Below are positions 10,559-22,551 of a stretch of 64,000 nucleotides of DNA, piece by piece. This DNA is from Tetragonia tetragonoides (lineage: Eukaryota > Streptophyta > Magnoliopsida > Caryophyllales > Aizoaceae). Position numbers and translations under genes: made by a program. The stretch covers positions 12,051,001-12,115,000 of the forward strand of contig CM076143.1 in NCBI GenBank assembly GCA_038025085.1, written 5' to 3'. How positions within the stretch are numbered: position 1 is the stretch's first letter; each line of letters begins with the position of its first letter. The notes below the pieces were generated by a model. That model worked only from the letters and a program-made list of their open reading frames with translations, searched no databases and was not told the DNA's origin.

Positions 10559-13500
10559 CTAATAGCCACAAGCGGGGGGAAACTCCTCTGGGCCTAAAGT
10601 GCCTATAAATCTAGAGGAGGTCGCCCAAGCTGTAAAAGAGTGAGTCATTGAATTGTTAAGTCTAGGTACATACAACAAATTAATAGGTTTGGCAGACCAT
10701 AAAATACATATTTCATCTAAGATCCATCTAGCTCTCCAAGGAAAGGAGACCCCTTTTTGGGATCATCAATTACCAGCTTTGCATCACTGTGAATACACAC
10801 AGAAAAATCAATTGATGATAAAAGCTTGGTCGCTTCCAGAATTGTTGTGGCCTCTGCAATATAAGGGTCAGTGGTTATCACTTGGCGAGCATTGGCGTTC
10901 ACCATGTTTCCATTCGAGTCCTTCAAAATCCACACCACCCACGACATGTTTTGCCTCACAGCCGTATCAACATGAATTATCCCCGTTTCTTCTATCACAA
11001 CAGGAGTAGGGACAGTACCTTAGTTTCTTCTGCCATTCTCGTCAGGGGGCTCTTCTTTGAAAGCCATCAGAATCTCAGCCCATTTTTTATGCACTTGGTT
11101 CACTACCTCTTCGGTATTGACCTGGGATTCCTTGTGGAGGACATTGTTGCGCTGCCACCATAGACGGTCCATCAATATTGCTACTTTCCTTGCAAATAAG
11201 TGCCCTTCATCCCTCCCCAGCCCAACTCTCAACGAGGAATTAGGTAGAAAAATCTCATTGGCACAGGGTCCAGCTTCCATGTGTACTCGTCATCAAACCT
11301 GTAAAGGCAATCCAAACAGTACGGGCCAACGGACACAAAAAGAAAAGGTGTTCCTCAGTTTCCACCTTCTCTTTGCGGAAAATACATTTATCCTCACTTA
11401 TGAGAAATCGGATCATCAGGGCCGCTTTAACTGGAACCGCTCTCCACGCAATCCTCCATATAAAAATATGAATTCTTTGTGGGATATTCAGATGCCAAAT
11501 TGCCTTCCGAACTGAATTATCAAGTGTTATGTGCCCAAAACCTCGATTAGCAATAATGAGTTTATAAACACTCTTGACAGTAAAAATTCCCAGCCTCTCT
11601 CTCATCCATAAACGAGAGTCCTCCTCATCCCCCATGGACAGTGGGATTTGCAATATAACATGTGCTGATTGAACATCAAACTGATCAGTTATGAGGTCAA
11701 TATTCCACCTCCTATGGCTAATACAATCTCTCACTTTGAAAACCACTATGTCCGCCTCTTCTCTTGCTTTTGGCACAAAACCCTCCAGATTTGGAACCCA
11801 GGGTTCCGTGCAGACATCTATTGAGCTTCCATCCCCTACCATCCAACATCCACCTTGGGCAATAATATCCCTGTCAAGGAGAATTTCCTTCCATTGACCG
11901 GAGTCAGAGGCGTCCGGTTTGACATGTAAAAAGCCATGGCTCCTACAATACTTGCTAATAAATTGTTGCACCCACATTCTTGGGTCATTTGAGAATACTA
12001 TCCAGGCCAATTTGGAGTATAATGCCTTGTTCATATCTGCCATCTTCCTGAAACCCAGGCCTCACATGTTGCGTGGAGAGGAAATGGAGCTCCAAGATTT
12101 GAGATAAATCCCCTTTCCTCTCTCACTCTTGCCCCACCAGAAATCATGAATTATTGCATCCAAATCCTTGCGAAGAGAGACACTAAGGGTATTAGTTGAC
12201 ATGACATAACTTGGAATCGTTGATGCCACGACTTGTATCATGGTAGACCTTCCTGCAAAAGAAAGAGTACGGGATTTCCATGCCTTCAACTTGTCTCGCA
12301 AGCGTTCAATAATGTAATTGAATCTCTGCCTTCTGCCATTGTTTCTGAAAAAAGGTAGACCAAGGTATTCTGCTTCACGATCCATATCTGTCATATTAAG
12401 TTTCCTTTTTATCCGTCCCCTCCTCTGGTAGCATGTGTTATGGCTAAAAAAAAACCTGATTTGCTTTTGTTTGCTGCGAGACCACTCTATGATTCCATTT
12501 TTTCAAGCGCCTCCATTATAGCTTCGGCATTTGTCACATTTGCTATTGCAAAGACCACTAAATCATCCGCAAATAAGAGGTGAGATATTCCTTCTCAACT
12601 TCTAGAAATAGCAATTTCATTAAGGGTACCAGCCTCCTGTGCTTTGAGGAAAAGTCGTGACACCGTTTCCATTTCCATAACAAACATGAATGCGGATAAG
12701 GGATCGCCCTGCTGTATGCCCCTTTGTGGATTGAAAAACCCGTGAGGGGAGCCATTAATCAGAATTGACATCGTACTAGTAGTGATGCATTGCTCAATTA
12801 AATTGACGAACCTGTTGTTGAAGCCCATGTTGCTCAGCACACAAAGTATGAACCCCCAATCGATCTTGTCATAGGCCTTGGCCATATCAATCTTGAGCGC
12901 CATTAGCCCACCTTTACCCTTTTGTCTCCTCATAGTGGTGATGATCTCCTTCACTAGGATAGTGTTGTCCGAGATCACTCTACCAGGTACGAAAGCTGCT
13001 TGAAGCGGACTGATTAGAGCATCTAAGAGGGGTTTGATTCTGTTGGCAAGAATCTTTGACAATATTTTATAAATTACGTTGCATAACGCAATAGGCCGAA
13101 ACTCCTTCACCATAGCAGCCTTGTTTGTCTTCGGGATAAGGGCAATATTTGTGTGGTTCTGGGCTCGAAGAATATACCCTCCACGGAAGAAATCTTGAAC
13201 CATGGCTGTGACATCTTCATGAACAATTTCCGAATACTCTTGGAAGAACAATGCTTGCATTCCATCGGGCCCAGGTGCTTTCGTGGGGTGCATGGACCAT
13301 AACACGTTTCTTATTTCCTCCATCTCAGGAATCTCACATAATTGGGTATTGTCCTCTTCAGTGATCTTCTTCTCGAAAAGTTGTTCAAGATCAATAGGAA
13401 AATCAGGCTCCTCCACTACAAATAAGTTTTCAAAATAATTCACAAAAGCTCTATTTATGGTCTAAGTATCATATGCCCATTCCCCACTGTCAAGTTTCAG

Positions 13501-13694
13501 ATTATCAATTGCATTGCACCTTCGACGAGTCACAGTTGACAGAAAGAATTTCGTATTCAAATCCCCCTATTTAAGGAACAACACCCGTGATTTTTGTTTG
13601 GCCATGATTGCTTCTCAATGATACACCTCCAATAGTTTGGCGTAAAGGTTTGCTTCAATAGCCTGATTTTCATCCGCCCACCACTGGATTGTAG
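10559..13694 (-). pseudogene. LINE B ORF2: reverse transcriptase, zf-RVT and RNase H
   Basis: The RT is largely open from 13443 to 12595: KAPGPDGMQALFFQE, FRPIALCNVIYKILSKIL, QAAFVPGRVISDNT, KIDMAKAYDKIDW and QGDPLSAFMFVMEME. After a stop it continues with SHLLFADDLVVFA. Later frames carry the thumb and connection (AEYLGLPFF, WKSRTLSFAGRSTMIQ), a zf-RVT-like segment (ETEEHLFFLCPLARTVW) that has lost one Cys, and RNase H with IIHVDTAV, AEATTILEA and IHSDAKLVID at 10998-10717. An out-of-frame C-terminal segment (YVPRLNNSMTHSFTAW) runs to a stop at 10559. Stops and frameshifts near 13690, 13440, 12595, 12062 and 11270 break it. Confidence 0.85.
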
Positions 13695-14624
13695 TTAATC
13701 AATCTCTCCTTTAATATCCCTTATTTGCTTCTGCACATGACCAAAGTGTTCTCTATTCCACCTCCTTAAATGATCTTTGGTTCTCTTCAGTTTTGTTTTG
13801 AGCATAAAACTCTTGGAGCCCCTGTCATTTTCTATCCACGCATTATTCACCACTGTGCGACTCGTAGGATCTCGAGTCCACATGGCCTCGAATTTGAATG
13901 GGATTGGGCCTCTTGGACCTTCCCCTTGAGTATCCAGTGGCAATGGCACGTGATCTGATTTGACAAAAGGGAGGTGCTTGATTAGGGCCCTGGAGAAAAT
14001 TTTCCTCCATTTTGTGTTACACACTGCCCTATCTAAACGCTCCTTGAGGATAATCACATTACCCTGCTTCTTTCTCCAAGTAAATGGGCTACCACAAAAA
14101 CCCAAATCCAATAGCCCATTGGCATCAATGAAGTGTTGTAAACCACATGAGGACCCAGAGGTTTGAAACATGCTCCCCCATTTCTCACTTTGGCTAAGAA
14201 TATCATTGAAGTCGCCCATGAAACATGGAGGACCTTGCAAATTGGTAGCAACAATTTCAAGTGCCTCCCAAAAAGCAATTTTGTCACCATGATTGGGTGC
14301 CCTATATACAAAATTCCCAATCCATCGCAACTCAGTATCATTCCCATTAAATCCAATCGTTATGATCTGATCAGACTTAAAAATAATCTCAGCTACAACT
14401 CCTCTTCTCCACATCGCTGCCATACCCCCTGATTTCCATGCTGACGATGCTGTTCTCACTTGCTCAAAATTAAAATTTCGCAGAATATCACATGCTTTAT
14501 CTTCCTGTAACATTGTTTCCGTAACCACAACGACATCCGGGTTGTGTTTCCGGATGAGGGCTCTAAGATGGAGAGTTATCGCAGGGTGCCCCATCCCTCG
14601 ACAGTTCCAATAGATGATCCTCAT
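13695..14624 (-). CDS. LINE B ORF2 N-terminus: intact APE endonuclease domain
   Basis: An open frame of 309 codons with a complete set of endonuclease motifs: MRIIYWNCRGMGHP, DVVVVTETMLQ, CFMGDFNDIL, SPFTWRKKQG, LKERLDRAVCN and VKSDHVPLPL. Its ATG overlaps the ORF1 stop as ATGA, which decides the start. A stop plus a frameshift near 13690 cuts it from the RT. The endonuclease fold itself looks undamaged. Confidence 0.85.
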   Translation of the reverse strand: MRIIYWNCRGMGHPAITLHLRALIRKHNPDVVVVTETMLQEDKACDILRNFNFEQVRTASSAWKSGGMAAMWRRGVVAEIIFKSDQIITIGFNGNDTELRWIGNFVYRAPNHGDKIAFWEALEIVATNLQGPPCFMGDFNDILSQSEKWGSMFQTSGSSCGLQHFIDANGLLDLGFCGSPFTWRKKQGNVIILKERLDRAVCNTKWRKIFSRALIKHLPFVKSDHVPLPLDTQGEGPRGPIPFKFEAMWTRDPTSRTVVNNAWIENDRGSKSFMLKTKLKRTKDHLRRWNREHFGHVQKQIRDIKGEID

Positions 14625-16545
14625 TGATCTTTAGGGAGAAGAGCCCCCGCCTCATCGTTGCATCTCACTGTTTCATCAAACTGTTTAAGCATATCCCCCA
14701 TTACACCTTCATCAAAGTAAAGATTGAGATCATGTTCCACCTTGGCTTTGCCTTTCGAGCTTTTGAATTTAGGCATTTTTTTGGTAGTCAGGTTTTCTGT
14801 AGGATCGCTCATGGGGCCTTTATTTTTTCCTTGCCTCACAGGTTTTCTTGTAGTTTTCCTCAATTTCCCTTGATTATCATCCTCGTTGCCTGATCCCTCT
14901 TTTTCACCATGTTCCCTATTTTTCCTTTTCAAGGTTAAACGACCTAGGAAGTTAGAAAGCTTTGTGGGTGTTTGGGTTGGACTGAGGGGGGTGAGTGAAA
15001 TGTTATTAAGATGTGGGGCTTGGGGTGACAGGTTCTCAGGGACAGAGCCCAAGACATCGGCAAGGGGTATTGAGACCGGTCTTATTTGGGGTACTTGGAT
15101 TAGCTTGGACTTTTGTGGGGGATGGGCTTGGGCTTTTGAGGTCATTCGGTTCAGTCACAATGTATTGTGGTAAATGGTCCTCAAGAAGGTCTATAGCCAT
15201 ATGGTTTTGGGCTAGTCCACAACTTTCTTCAAATTCATCAGAGATATCATTAAAAGATCCTTTTTTATGTTCTTCCCGGAATTTATCTCTCCAATATTTA
15301 CTTTCAATATCTACTAAATTAAGGTTTTTACCCTTATAGCTGTAACAATCAGGGTATTTAGCAGTGAAAGAGGGTTTTTCTTTGTTTACGGGACCACACT
15401 CATGGGAATGGGAATGTCTAGAAGGATTCAGAAAGATAGCCATACCTCGAGCCGCGCACTGACTAGGATAGGACGGAGGTGTGAATTTTGCTTCCCAAGT
15501 TGCAAGTTGTCTCCCAACTAAACTCTACTGTAGCCCCTGTTGTCAAGTCGACTTTAGAGACGTATTTTATGTAAGCATCATAGGAGATGATCCCTGTTCC
15601 TATTTGCACACTTGTAGACTCAGAGGGAGGCGAGTCGAGCTCACGCGCCACCAAGCGATATTTGTTTCGCTCCATTTGCATTTGTTTCTGGGCATTTACA
15701 TCCTTCAACCTCTGTGCTCTTCTTCTCTCCATCAAAGCCTCATTAAGGCCTTTATCACCTTGTACGCCATTTTGCTCCTCTTCAGTAATGATTCTGAGTG
15801 GCAAATTCCAATCCTTCAAAATAGATGCCTTTAAAAAAGGACCATACCCCTTGTCTGACGGGGTAAACTCTAGCGGGGACGGCATTGGGCATTCATCAAT
15901 TTCATGCCCCTATCGCCCACATCCATAGCAAAAATCAACAATTCTTTCATACTTCACCTCAACCCACTTCAGTTCTCCTTGTTCCTTTAGAAGAAATCCC
16001 CTAGGAAGAGGTTCACGGAGGTTAATGACCACTTTAACCCTTATAAATCTTCTAACTATCAATCTTTGTTCTGGTACCTCATCTGTACCAATTAGCCTGC
16101 TACCAATTTTCCTACCAACTGTAATAATGTTCCTTAGGGAGGAATTCTTCCAGTGCACTCCGTGCACCTGAACCCAGAACGGACACATATAAAATTCCAG
16201 TTGCTCTGGGTTCAGTCTCGGATCCTACTTCTTCATGGAGATATATTTGCCCAGGACAGCCCAAGTAGCCCTCTCCATGGCTTTGTCCCGATCATTACGA
16301 GATTTGAAGGTAAAGTGAAAATCAAAGTCATTCATTATAGAGATGGTTGGTTTATCTTGTATCCAGCCCTTTTCAATTATGGACTTTGCAAGCTCCATCT
16401 TGATGGGTTTATCCGAAATAACCCTTCCAATCAAGCATAAATTTGATACTCTTTCTGTGAGCTCTTTATCTGGTACTAGCTCGATTTCTTCAATATCCTC
16501 AGCTCTCAGTTCTGGTTGTGATTTATTGCTTTGCATGTCCTCCAT
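14621..16545 (-). pseudogene. LINE B ORF1 (DUF4283 domain and CCHC zinc knuckle)
   Basis: ORF1 proteins bind element RNA. From the ATG at 16545 the frame reads a DUF4283-like domain (LCLIGRVISDKPIKMELAK, FHFTFKSRNDRDKAMERATW), an in-frame TAG at 16225-16227, then YMCPFWVQVHGVHW and GFLLKEQGELKWVEVKYERI. The CX2CX4HX4C knuckle follows (CYGCGR, stop at 15910-15912, GHEIDEC), so a stop sits inside the zinc knuckle. Two more frame changes occur between 15463 and 15145. The last frame (15145-14621) is a basic, Lys-rich tail ending PKDQ followed by TGA. The order of features matches plant L1 ORF1. Confidence 0.8.
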
Positions 16546-17139
16546 TAAATAGAGGTATAGGGAGTTAAAGTGAGGGGAATTAAAGGTGGGTGGGTGGGAA
16601 TTGAATACCTGGGTTTGAATACAGAGACAAGTAAGGAGTAGAAATAATTATGTTGGAAGTGAAGAATGAGAAAATGTGGAGGTAATTGCCGATGGTGACA
16701 TTAATGATTTTGAGGGAAGAAGTCCACTAAGGAAAAGGAGCCTACTGAGAGGATATTTTGCTTACTCCGATCACATGTAATATGGTAGCATACTCGTTTG
16801 CAGCTTGGGCGACAAATTTCACTTTTATTGAAACAATGTATCCGTAGGATTTTCCTCCAACCTGTAATCTTTAGGTTGTATGCTTGTATTTTTTTTTAGG
16901 TTATTCTACTACAACCACGCAACTTATTGAAGAGAAAAAAACAATGGCCTCCTAAGGTGATATTTAGCTAGGATCTTCGTTGGCTATGATATCACATTAA
17001 ATGTTCAATGGGCTTACGTCAAGCCCATATATACGAGAAGAAGGTCCTTCCGATTTCAAAGTAGCCCAAACCTCTTTAAATGAAAATGATATAGCAGTAC
17101 TAGATATTACAATTGTTTCAAGAGGATGAGGTGGGAGCA

Positions 17140-17350
17140 TAAATGGTAAGTGTCCCACCCTCACAACCAAGTGGTCAGGGATTTAAATCTTCATACTTGT
17201 ATGGAGAATAAATCCTCCTCTACCTTTTTTTACAATGAGGGTCTCTTCCTCTACTTGAGCCCGTCGGTCCATCTAAGATGGATTGACTTGCCTAGCGTGT
17301 GTGATTTACAGGCTATTGCATGTGTCCTTGTAGCCAAAAAAAAGAAAAAA
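17140..17350 (+). mobile_element. tRNA-derived SINE-like repeat
   Basis: The 5' part holds polymerase III box-like sequences (CAACCAAGTGGTCA and GGGATTTAAATC spaced as A and B boxes). The 3' part ends in GTAGCCAAAAAAAAG, an A-rich tail. This fits a decayed plant SINE. Target duplications were not identified. Confidence 0.4.
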
Positions 17351-18340
17351 ACATTGTACAATTGTTTCATACCTCTAAAAGATACATTTAATAATACGGT
17401 TTGGCTAACATATAAATGTTCTTTAATCATGCTAAAACGCAGTTTAACCCCGTTAGCTTTTAGCGTTAATCTTTAACTAGACAGAGAAGAGTTTTGGGGA
17501 TCACGATGCAATCGTTTGAGTATCTCATCATTGGAATTTGAAGTACCATTGCAAGAATAATTTGAGTTAAGAAAGGCTGAACGAAAAAACTAGAGAAATA
17601 CTCATGCAGACCACAAATAGCATTAAATTGGACTTTTCACGGTTTTCAAGACACTACTTTGACCACATATAACCCTTTTAATATGAATATAAAAATTTTA
17701 AAAAATTTGATTTGTTGAAAGTACTATTTGAAATGAATTTAGCAAAAATATATTTATGTTGTAAAATTTTACAATTTTTAATTAACCAATGGTCAAAATT
17801 TGTTAACTATTTTTCTCCAAAAAGTCCAACGTAATGTTATTTGTGTTCCGAAGGTAGTAAATTAAGGGAACCGCAGTTTACGCACTTCCCTTCCACTTAT
17901 TTTCTAAGTCAGACTCTCCAACCAACTGAGCTAAAGCCTAAAATCAATGTATGACATATAATATGTTGTTGTGTCTATGGTATGGGGTTGATGATGATGA
18001 TTACCATCTTGAAAGCCATAGCCATTTTTGCTTAGTGTAAAAGGTGAGTAGTAACTGATTAATGTTGTGTTGCTTAAGAGAGTATTATCTTCAGTTTAGG
18101 TCTCATATGCCAAGAAGGTGATAATTGATAAATTTTCCTTGATGTTTGTTCATATTCAGGTGCAATCCTTTTAAATAATTTGCCTGCAACTTCTTAGGTA
18201 TATGTGTTGTGTACTTAGCTTGTTTAGGGAATTTCAAGCATGCATGCATGATTGAAGATCAATTAAATCAACATGTTCTTAGTAGGCAAAGCTCATGCCT
18301 TTCTTAGCTTGTAAACTTTTGCAGTTTTGTGCTGGAATAT
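17351..18340. other. non-coding DNA upstream of the cysteine synthase relic
   Basis: No gene recognised. An A-box-like TTTAGCTCAGTTGG is readable on the minus strand near 17930, probably a tRNA/SINE fragment. The part nearest 18340 may be the old 5' flank or 5' UTR intron of the pseudogene. Confidence 0.4.
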
Positions 18341-18757
18341 ATGGAGGGTATTGCATTGTAACTGATGTGACCGAAGTAAGTTACCTATATTATAATCAGG
18401 GATTTATGTGATTATATGCACACTTGTTGGTTTTATGGAAAAGTTGGTTAGTTATAGTTTCAACATGAGAAAGAAATTAAGTTGGTGGATCAATTGGCAG
18501 TTAGTGGGAAATACACCTATGGTTTATCTTAACCATGTGGTAGAGAGATGTGTAGCACGCATTGCAGCCAAGGTAGAAATGATGGAACCATACTCTAGTG
18601 TTAACGACAGGTGAATAGGTGATCATTGCCTCACAATATGTATGATGATGCTCTAAGGGCAATAGAACTGTGAGCCATGTGTGAATTATTTTTATATGTT
18701 TCTTTTGATCAAAAGTGAAATCAAATATGTGATTAGAGTTTGTCTTGATTCATGATA

Positions 18758-18950
18758 TGACAAGTTTGATGCAGAAAAGATGATTTCTGTATTGATTATC
18801 ACGGAATATATATACAGCCCTAGAAACTATACATATTTTTAGTATATGGAAATAATTCTAAACAATATCAAACTCTATGATAACTTGTCATAAATAGGCG
18901 GAACCGAACTTTTCATAAGTCACGCCTGAAATCTCGCAGATCTCGTAACA
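18758..18950 (-). repeat. 3' LTR (193 bp)
   Basis: TGTTAC...TTGTCA on the minus strand; follows the polypurine tract at 18951-18961. Confidence 0.92.
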
Positions 18951-18961
18951 CTCCCCCTCAA
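18951..18961 (-). other. polypurine tract
   Basis: TTGAGGGGGAG immediately upstream of the 3' LTR on the minus strand, where plus-strand DNA synthesis is primed. Confidence 0.85.
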
Positions 18962-21900
18962 GTTGGAGCGTGGGGGTTCACGATTCCCAACTTGCTGAGT
19001 AATAGATCAAACTGCTTCCTGCCTAGAACCTTTGTAAATAAGTCAACCAATTGCACTATCGTAGGAACATACGATGGGGCAATCAGACCTTCGATAATAG
19101 CATCATGAACAAAGTGACAATCAACTTCAATATGCTTCGTGCGTTCATGATAAACAGGATTACGGGCAATATGTAAAGCCGATTGGCTATCACAAACAAT
19201 GGTATAGCTTTGGGATGATGAACACCCAAACTTAATAATAAACCTTTCAACCACTTGAGCTCACAAGTGATGGAAGCCATGGAGCGATATTCTGCTTCAG
19301 CGGAAGACTTTGAGACAGTAGTTTGCTTCTTTGTTTTCCATGAGATAGGTGATTGACCAAGGAATACCAGCCAACCCATTAAGGATCGCCGTGTGAGGGG
19401 GCATGCAGCCCAATCCGAGTCACACCATCCATTTAAAGATAAGTCACTGTCAGCTCGCAATAAAATACCTAAACCTGGAGTTCCCTTTAAATAATGCACA
19501 ACCCGTAGAGCGGCCTCCCAATGCTCTTGGTGAGGATCTTGCATAAATTGAGATAAAAGATAAACCGAATATGCCAAGTCTGGTCGTGTGACAGATAAAT
19601 ACACAAGACGACCTACAAGGTGCCGATAGGATTCCGGATCATCAAGTTTAGCACCAATGGCATGGCCTAACTTGTGATTTTGCTCAATAGGAGTATCTGC
19701 TGGTTTTGCCCCAAGAGGCCGACCACAGTAATAATGTCAAGAGTATACTTTCTTTGACAAAGAAATAAGCCAGCTGTACTCCGAGCTACCTCAATTCCCA
19801 GAAAATATTTAAGTTGACCAAGGTCTTTCATATGAAAACAGTCACCCAAACAGGCCTTGAAAGCACTTAAAGCAACAGAATTATTGCCAGAAATAATTAA
19901 ATCATCAACGTACACCAAAACATTGAGCTACACGCCATCTTAGTGTAAGTAAACAGGGAGTAATCGGAGTAAGACTGAAGAAAGCCATACCCTTTCAAAG
20001 CAGTTACCAGTTTTGCAAATCAACAACGGGGTGTCTGTTTTAAGCCATATAAAGATTTGCGAAGACGACATACCAGATTTGGCTCCGCTGACGTAAAGCC
20101 AGGAGGCAATTTCATATAAACTTCCTCATCAAGATCACCATGGAGAAAGGCATTGTGGACATCCATTTGGTGAAGTTCCCAATTCTTGGAAGCGACAATA
20201 GCTAAGAAGGCACGAATGGTTGCCATTTTGGCAACGGGAGCAAAGGTTCAAAATAATCCAAGCCTTCGATTTCATGATTTTCAAAAATAACCAAGCGAGC
20301 TTTTAACCGCTTAAGATCTCCATTGGAGAGATATTTCCTCTTATAAACCCATTGATTGCCTAGTGCACGCTTGCCACGTGGAAGCGGTTCGAGAGTCCAA
20401 GTGACATTATCCTCTAAGGCTTTAATTTCCTCTTGCATAGCCTTCTTCCACCCATCATCTTTCAAGGCCTCCTTAAAAGACCGAGGTTCATCTCCTGTAA
20501 TTATAGCTACAAGGAACTTGCGATATTGCATAGAAAAACTGTCACAATTAATATAGTGTGCTATAGGAAAAGGAGTACCTGAGGTATGTTGTGGAGGAGA
20601 AGTAGCAGTGTTCGATGGACTCTCTTTAACCACGTTGTGAGTAACAAAATCTTTAAGGAGCACTGAAGGAGTTTTAGTGCGCTTTCCACGACCCAAAACT
20701 CCCTCGGAACCCTGATCATTTAAGCCTGCCTGTTCTTTAGTATGGTCAGACCCAGTGTGGACAGAGTCGTCTACAACACTAGGGTGTTCTATTTCTGTTG
20801 AGTTTGTCGGACTTGTAGTTTTGTCAGACCCAGTGTTGACAGTGGCAGAAGAATAAGATTCATTGGGGATAAGAGGCACATCTAGACCCTCATCTGTTGT
20901 ATCCCTGGTATTAAAAACAGTAGCAACAGTGGAGTCATCCAAAAATTCCGCAAAGTCTAAATCAATATCAGATCAAAGTGATCCGTGGGTCTAATATTGC
21001 TAGCTTCCGTGTCAACAAAGGGAAAAATATCTTCAAAGAATTTTACGTCTCTTGATACAAAGAACTCATGTTTATAAAGATCATAAAGCCTCCATCCCTT
21101 TTGACCAAAAGGATACCCAACAAATCTGCATTTACGGCTACGACTCGCAAATTTATCCCCCTTTGTCTTTTGGTTGCGGGAAAAACATAACGACCCAAAC
21201 ACACGAATGGCATCATAAGATGGAGAATAACAAAATAATTTCTCAAAAGGAGTGTGATTGTCAAGGACAGTGGAAGGAGTTCTATTGATTAAATGGGCAG
21301 CGGTTAAAACACTCTATTCCCCAAAAATAAATAGGCAAATTGGTTTGGAAGCGCAAGGCGCGGGCAACATTTAGGATGTGTTTGTGTTTCCTTTCAACTC
21401 TCCCATTTTGTTGTGTTGTCCCAGTGCATGAGGTTTGAAATAAGATACCATAAGCACTAAAATAACCAAGCAAACATCAAAACTCCGTTCCATTATTACT
21501 CCGAACATTTTTTATGGTTTGAGAAAATTATCGCTCAACCATAGCAACAAAGGACATAAATTTAGAAAAGACCTATGTTTTATCATCCATCAAATGAACC
21601 CACACATCCCGAGAAAAATCATCCACAATAGTCAAAAAAAATCTAGCACCAAAAAAAGATGTATGACGATAGCCGCCCCACAAATCAATATGAATTAGTT
21701 CAAAAATTTGACTGAATTTATTCTCACTCAAAGGGAATTTGTCTCTGGGATGTTTAGCTCTAAAACACACTTCATAGGCTTTATTCAAACTACCTTTAGA
21801 ATTACAAACGGGAGGGAGCAATTTTAGTACTTTTTCTGAAGGATGCCCCATCCTAGCATGCCAAAGAGCCAAAGAAGAAGCGTCCGCGTCCATAGTGACT

Positions 21901-22551
21901 GCCTGCACTGTATGTGGTCCCTTGAAGTAGTAGAGTCCATCTTGCTTACTTTCCGTTCCAATCAGCTTCCTCGTTTGGTCCTGTATAGCACACACATATC
22001 GATTAAAAATGACAATGCTATCCAAATCATCACATAATTGTGAAACAGACAATAAGCTGCAATTTAAGAGAGGGACATAAAGAACATGAGTGAGAGTCAT
22101 AGCATCCGACAATCGCATTGATCCCTTCTTTGTTGCAACCACTTTCTTTCCATCAGGAAGACCAACGAGACATAGGATATCTTTCACATCGAACAATAGA
22201 GAAAGATTACCAGTAACATGATTAGATGCACCTGTATCAATAATCCAAGAGTGACCATTCATCTTACCACTCAAACGATTACCGTGAAACATCCATATTA
22301 CCAAAGACACTTGCAAGCGCCTTCCATTGACCAGCGGAAAATATTTCTACAGATGGTGTTCCAGTGGGTTCTGAAACAAATGCAGCATTGGCACGGACCC
22401 CCCCCCCCCGACCATGTATGTCCTGTCTCAAGAGAAGAAGAAGAGGTCGTGATTTTTGGTTACGACCAATCATCAGTTTGGTCATACCTGATCCGCTGTC
22501 AGACCTCACACGATCTCCCACCATTCTGGATATCCATGAATTTCGAAGCAA
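18958..22551 (-). pseudogene. copia pol: protease, integrase, RT, RNase H (broken)
   Basis: In order on the minus strand: protease active-site region WIIDTGASNHVTG, GAG-pre-integrase LWHARMGHPSEKVL, integrase core IHIDLWGGYRHTSF and TIVDDFSRDVWVHL, RT start GWKKAMQEEIKALEDN and [20 protein letters not shown], catalytic YVDDLIISG (near 19915), then RNase H with GWCDSDWAACPLTRRS, SSAEAEYRSMA and [15 protein letters not shown]. It ends at 18958 beside the polypurine tract. Breaks occur near 21570, 21480, 21280, 20950, 20220, 20020, 19920, 19660 and 19250, so no polyprotein can be made. Confidence 0.88.

Larger units (their letters stand above)
10559..16640 (-). mobile_element. L1-type LINE with RNase H (LINE B), nearly full length, decayed
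   Basis: On the minus strand this element shows ORF1 (DUF4283-like domain plus CCHC knuckle) starting at 16545, then ORF2 (endonuclease, RT, zf-RVT, RNase H) from 14624 to about 10559. The two ORFs overlap by ATGA. The 5' untranslated part runs to at least 16640; the exact end is not visible. No poly-A tail was found beyond 10559, so the 3' end may be lost or the adjoining inverted-repeat element may have disrupted it. Several stops and frameshifts make it non-autonomous today. Confidence 0.9.

Noticed and set aside
17860..17950. tRNA gene on the minus strand near 17930
   Set aside because: Only an A-box-like segment is visible; no matching T arm or acceptor stem was found.
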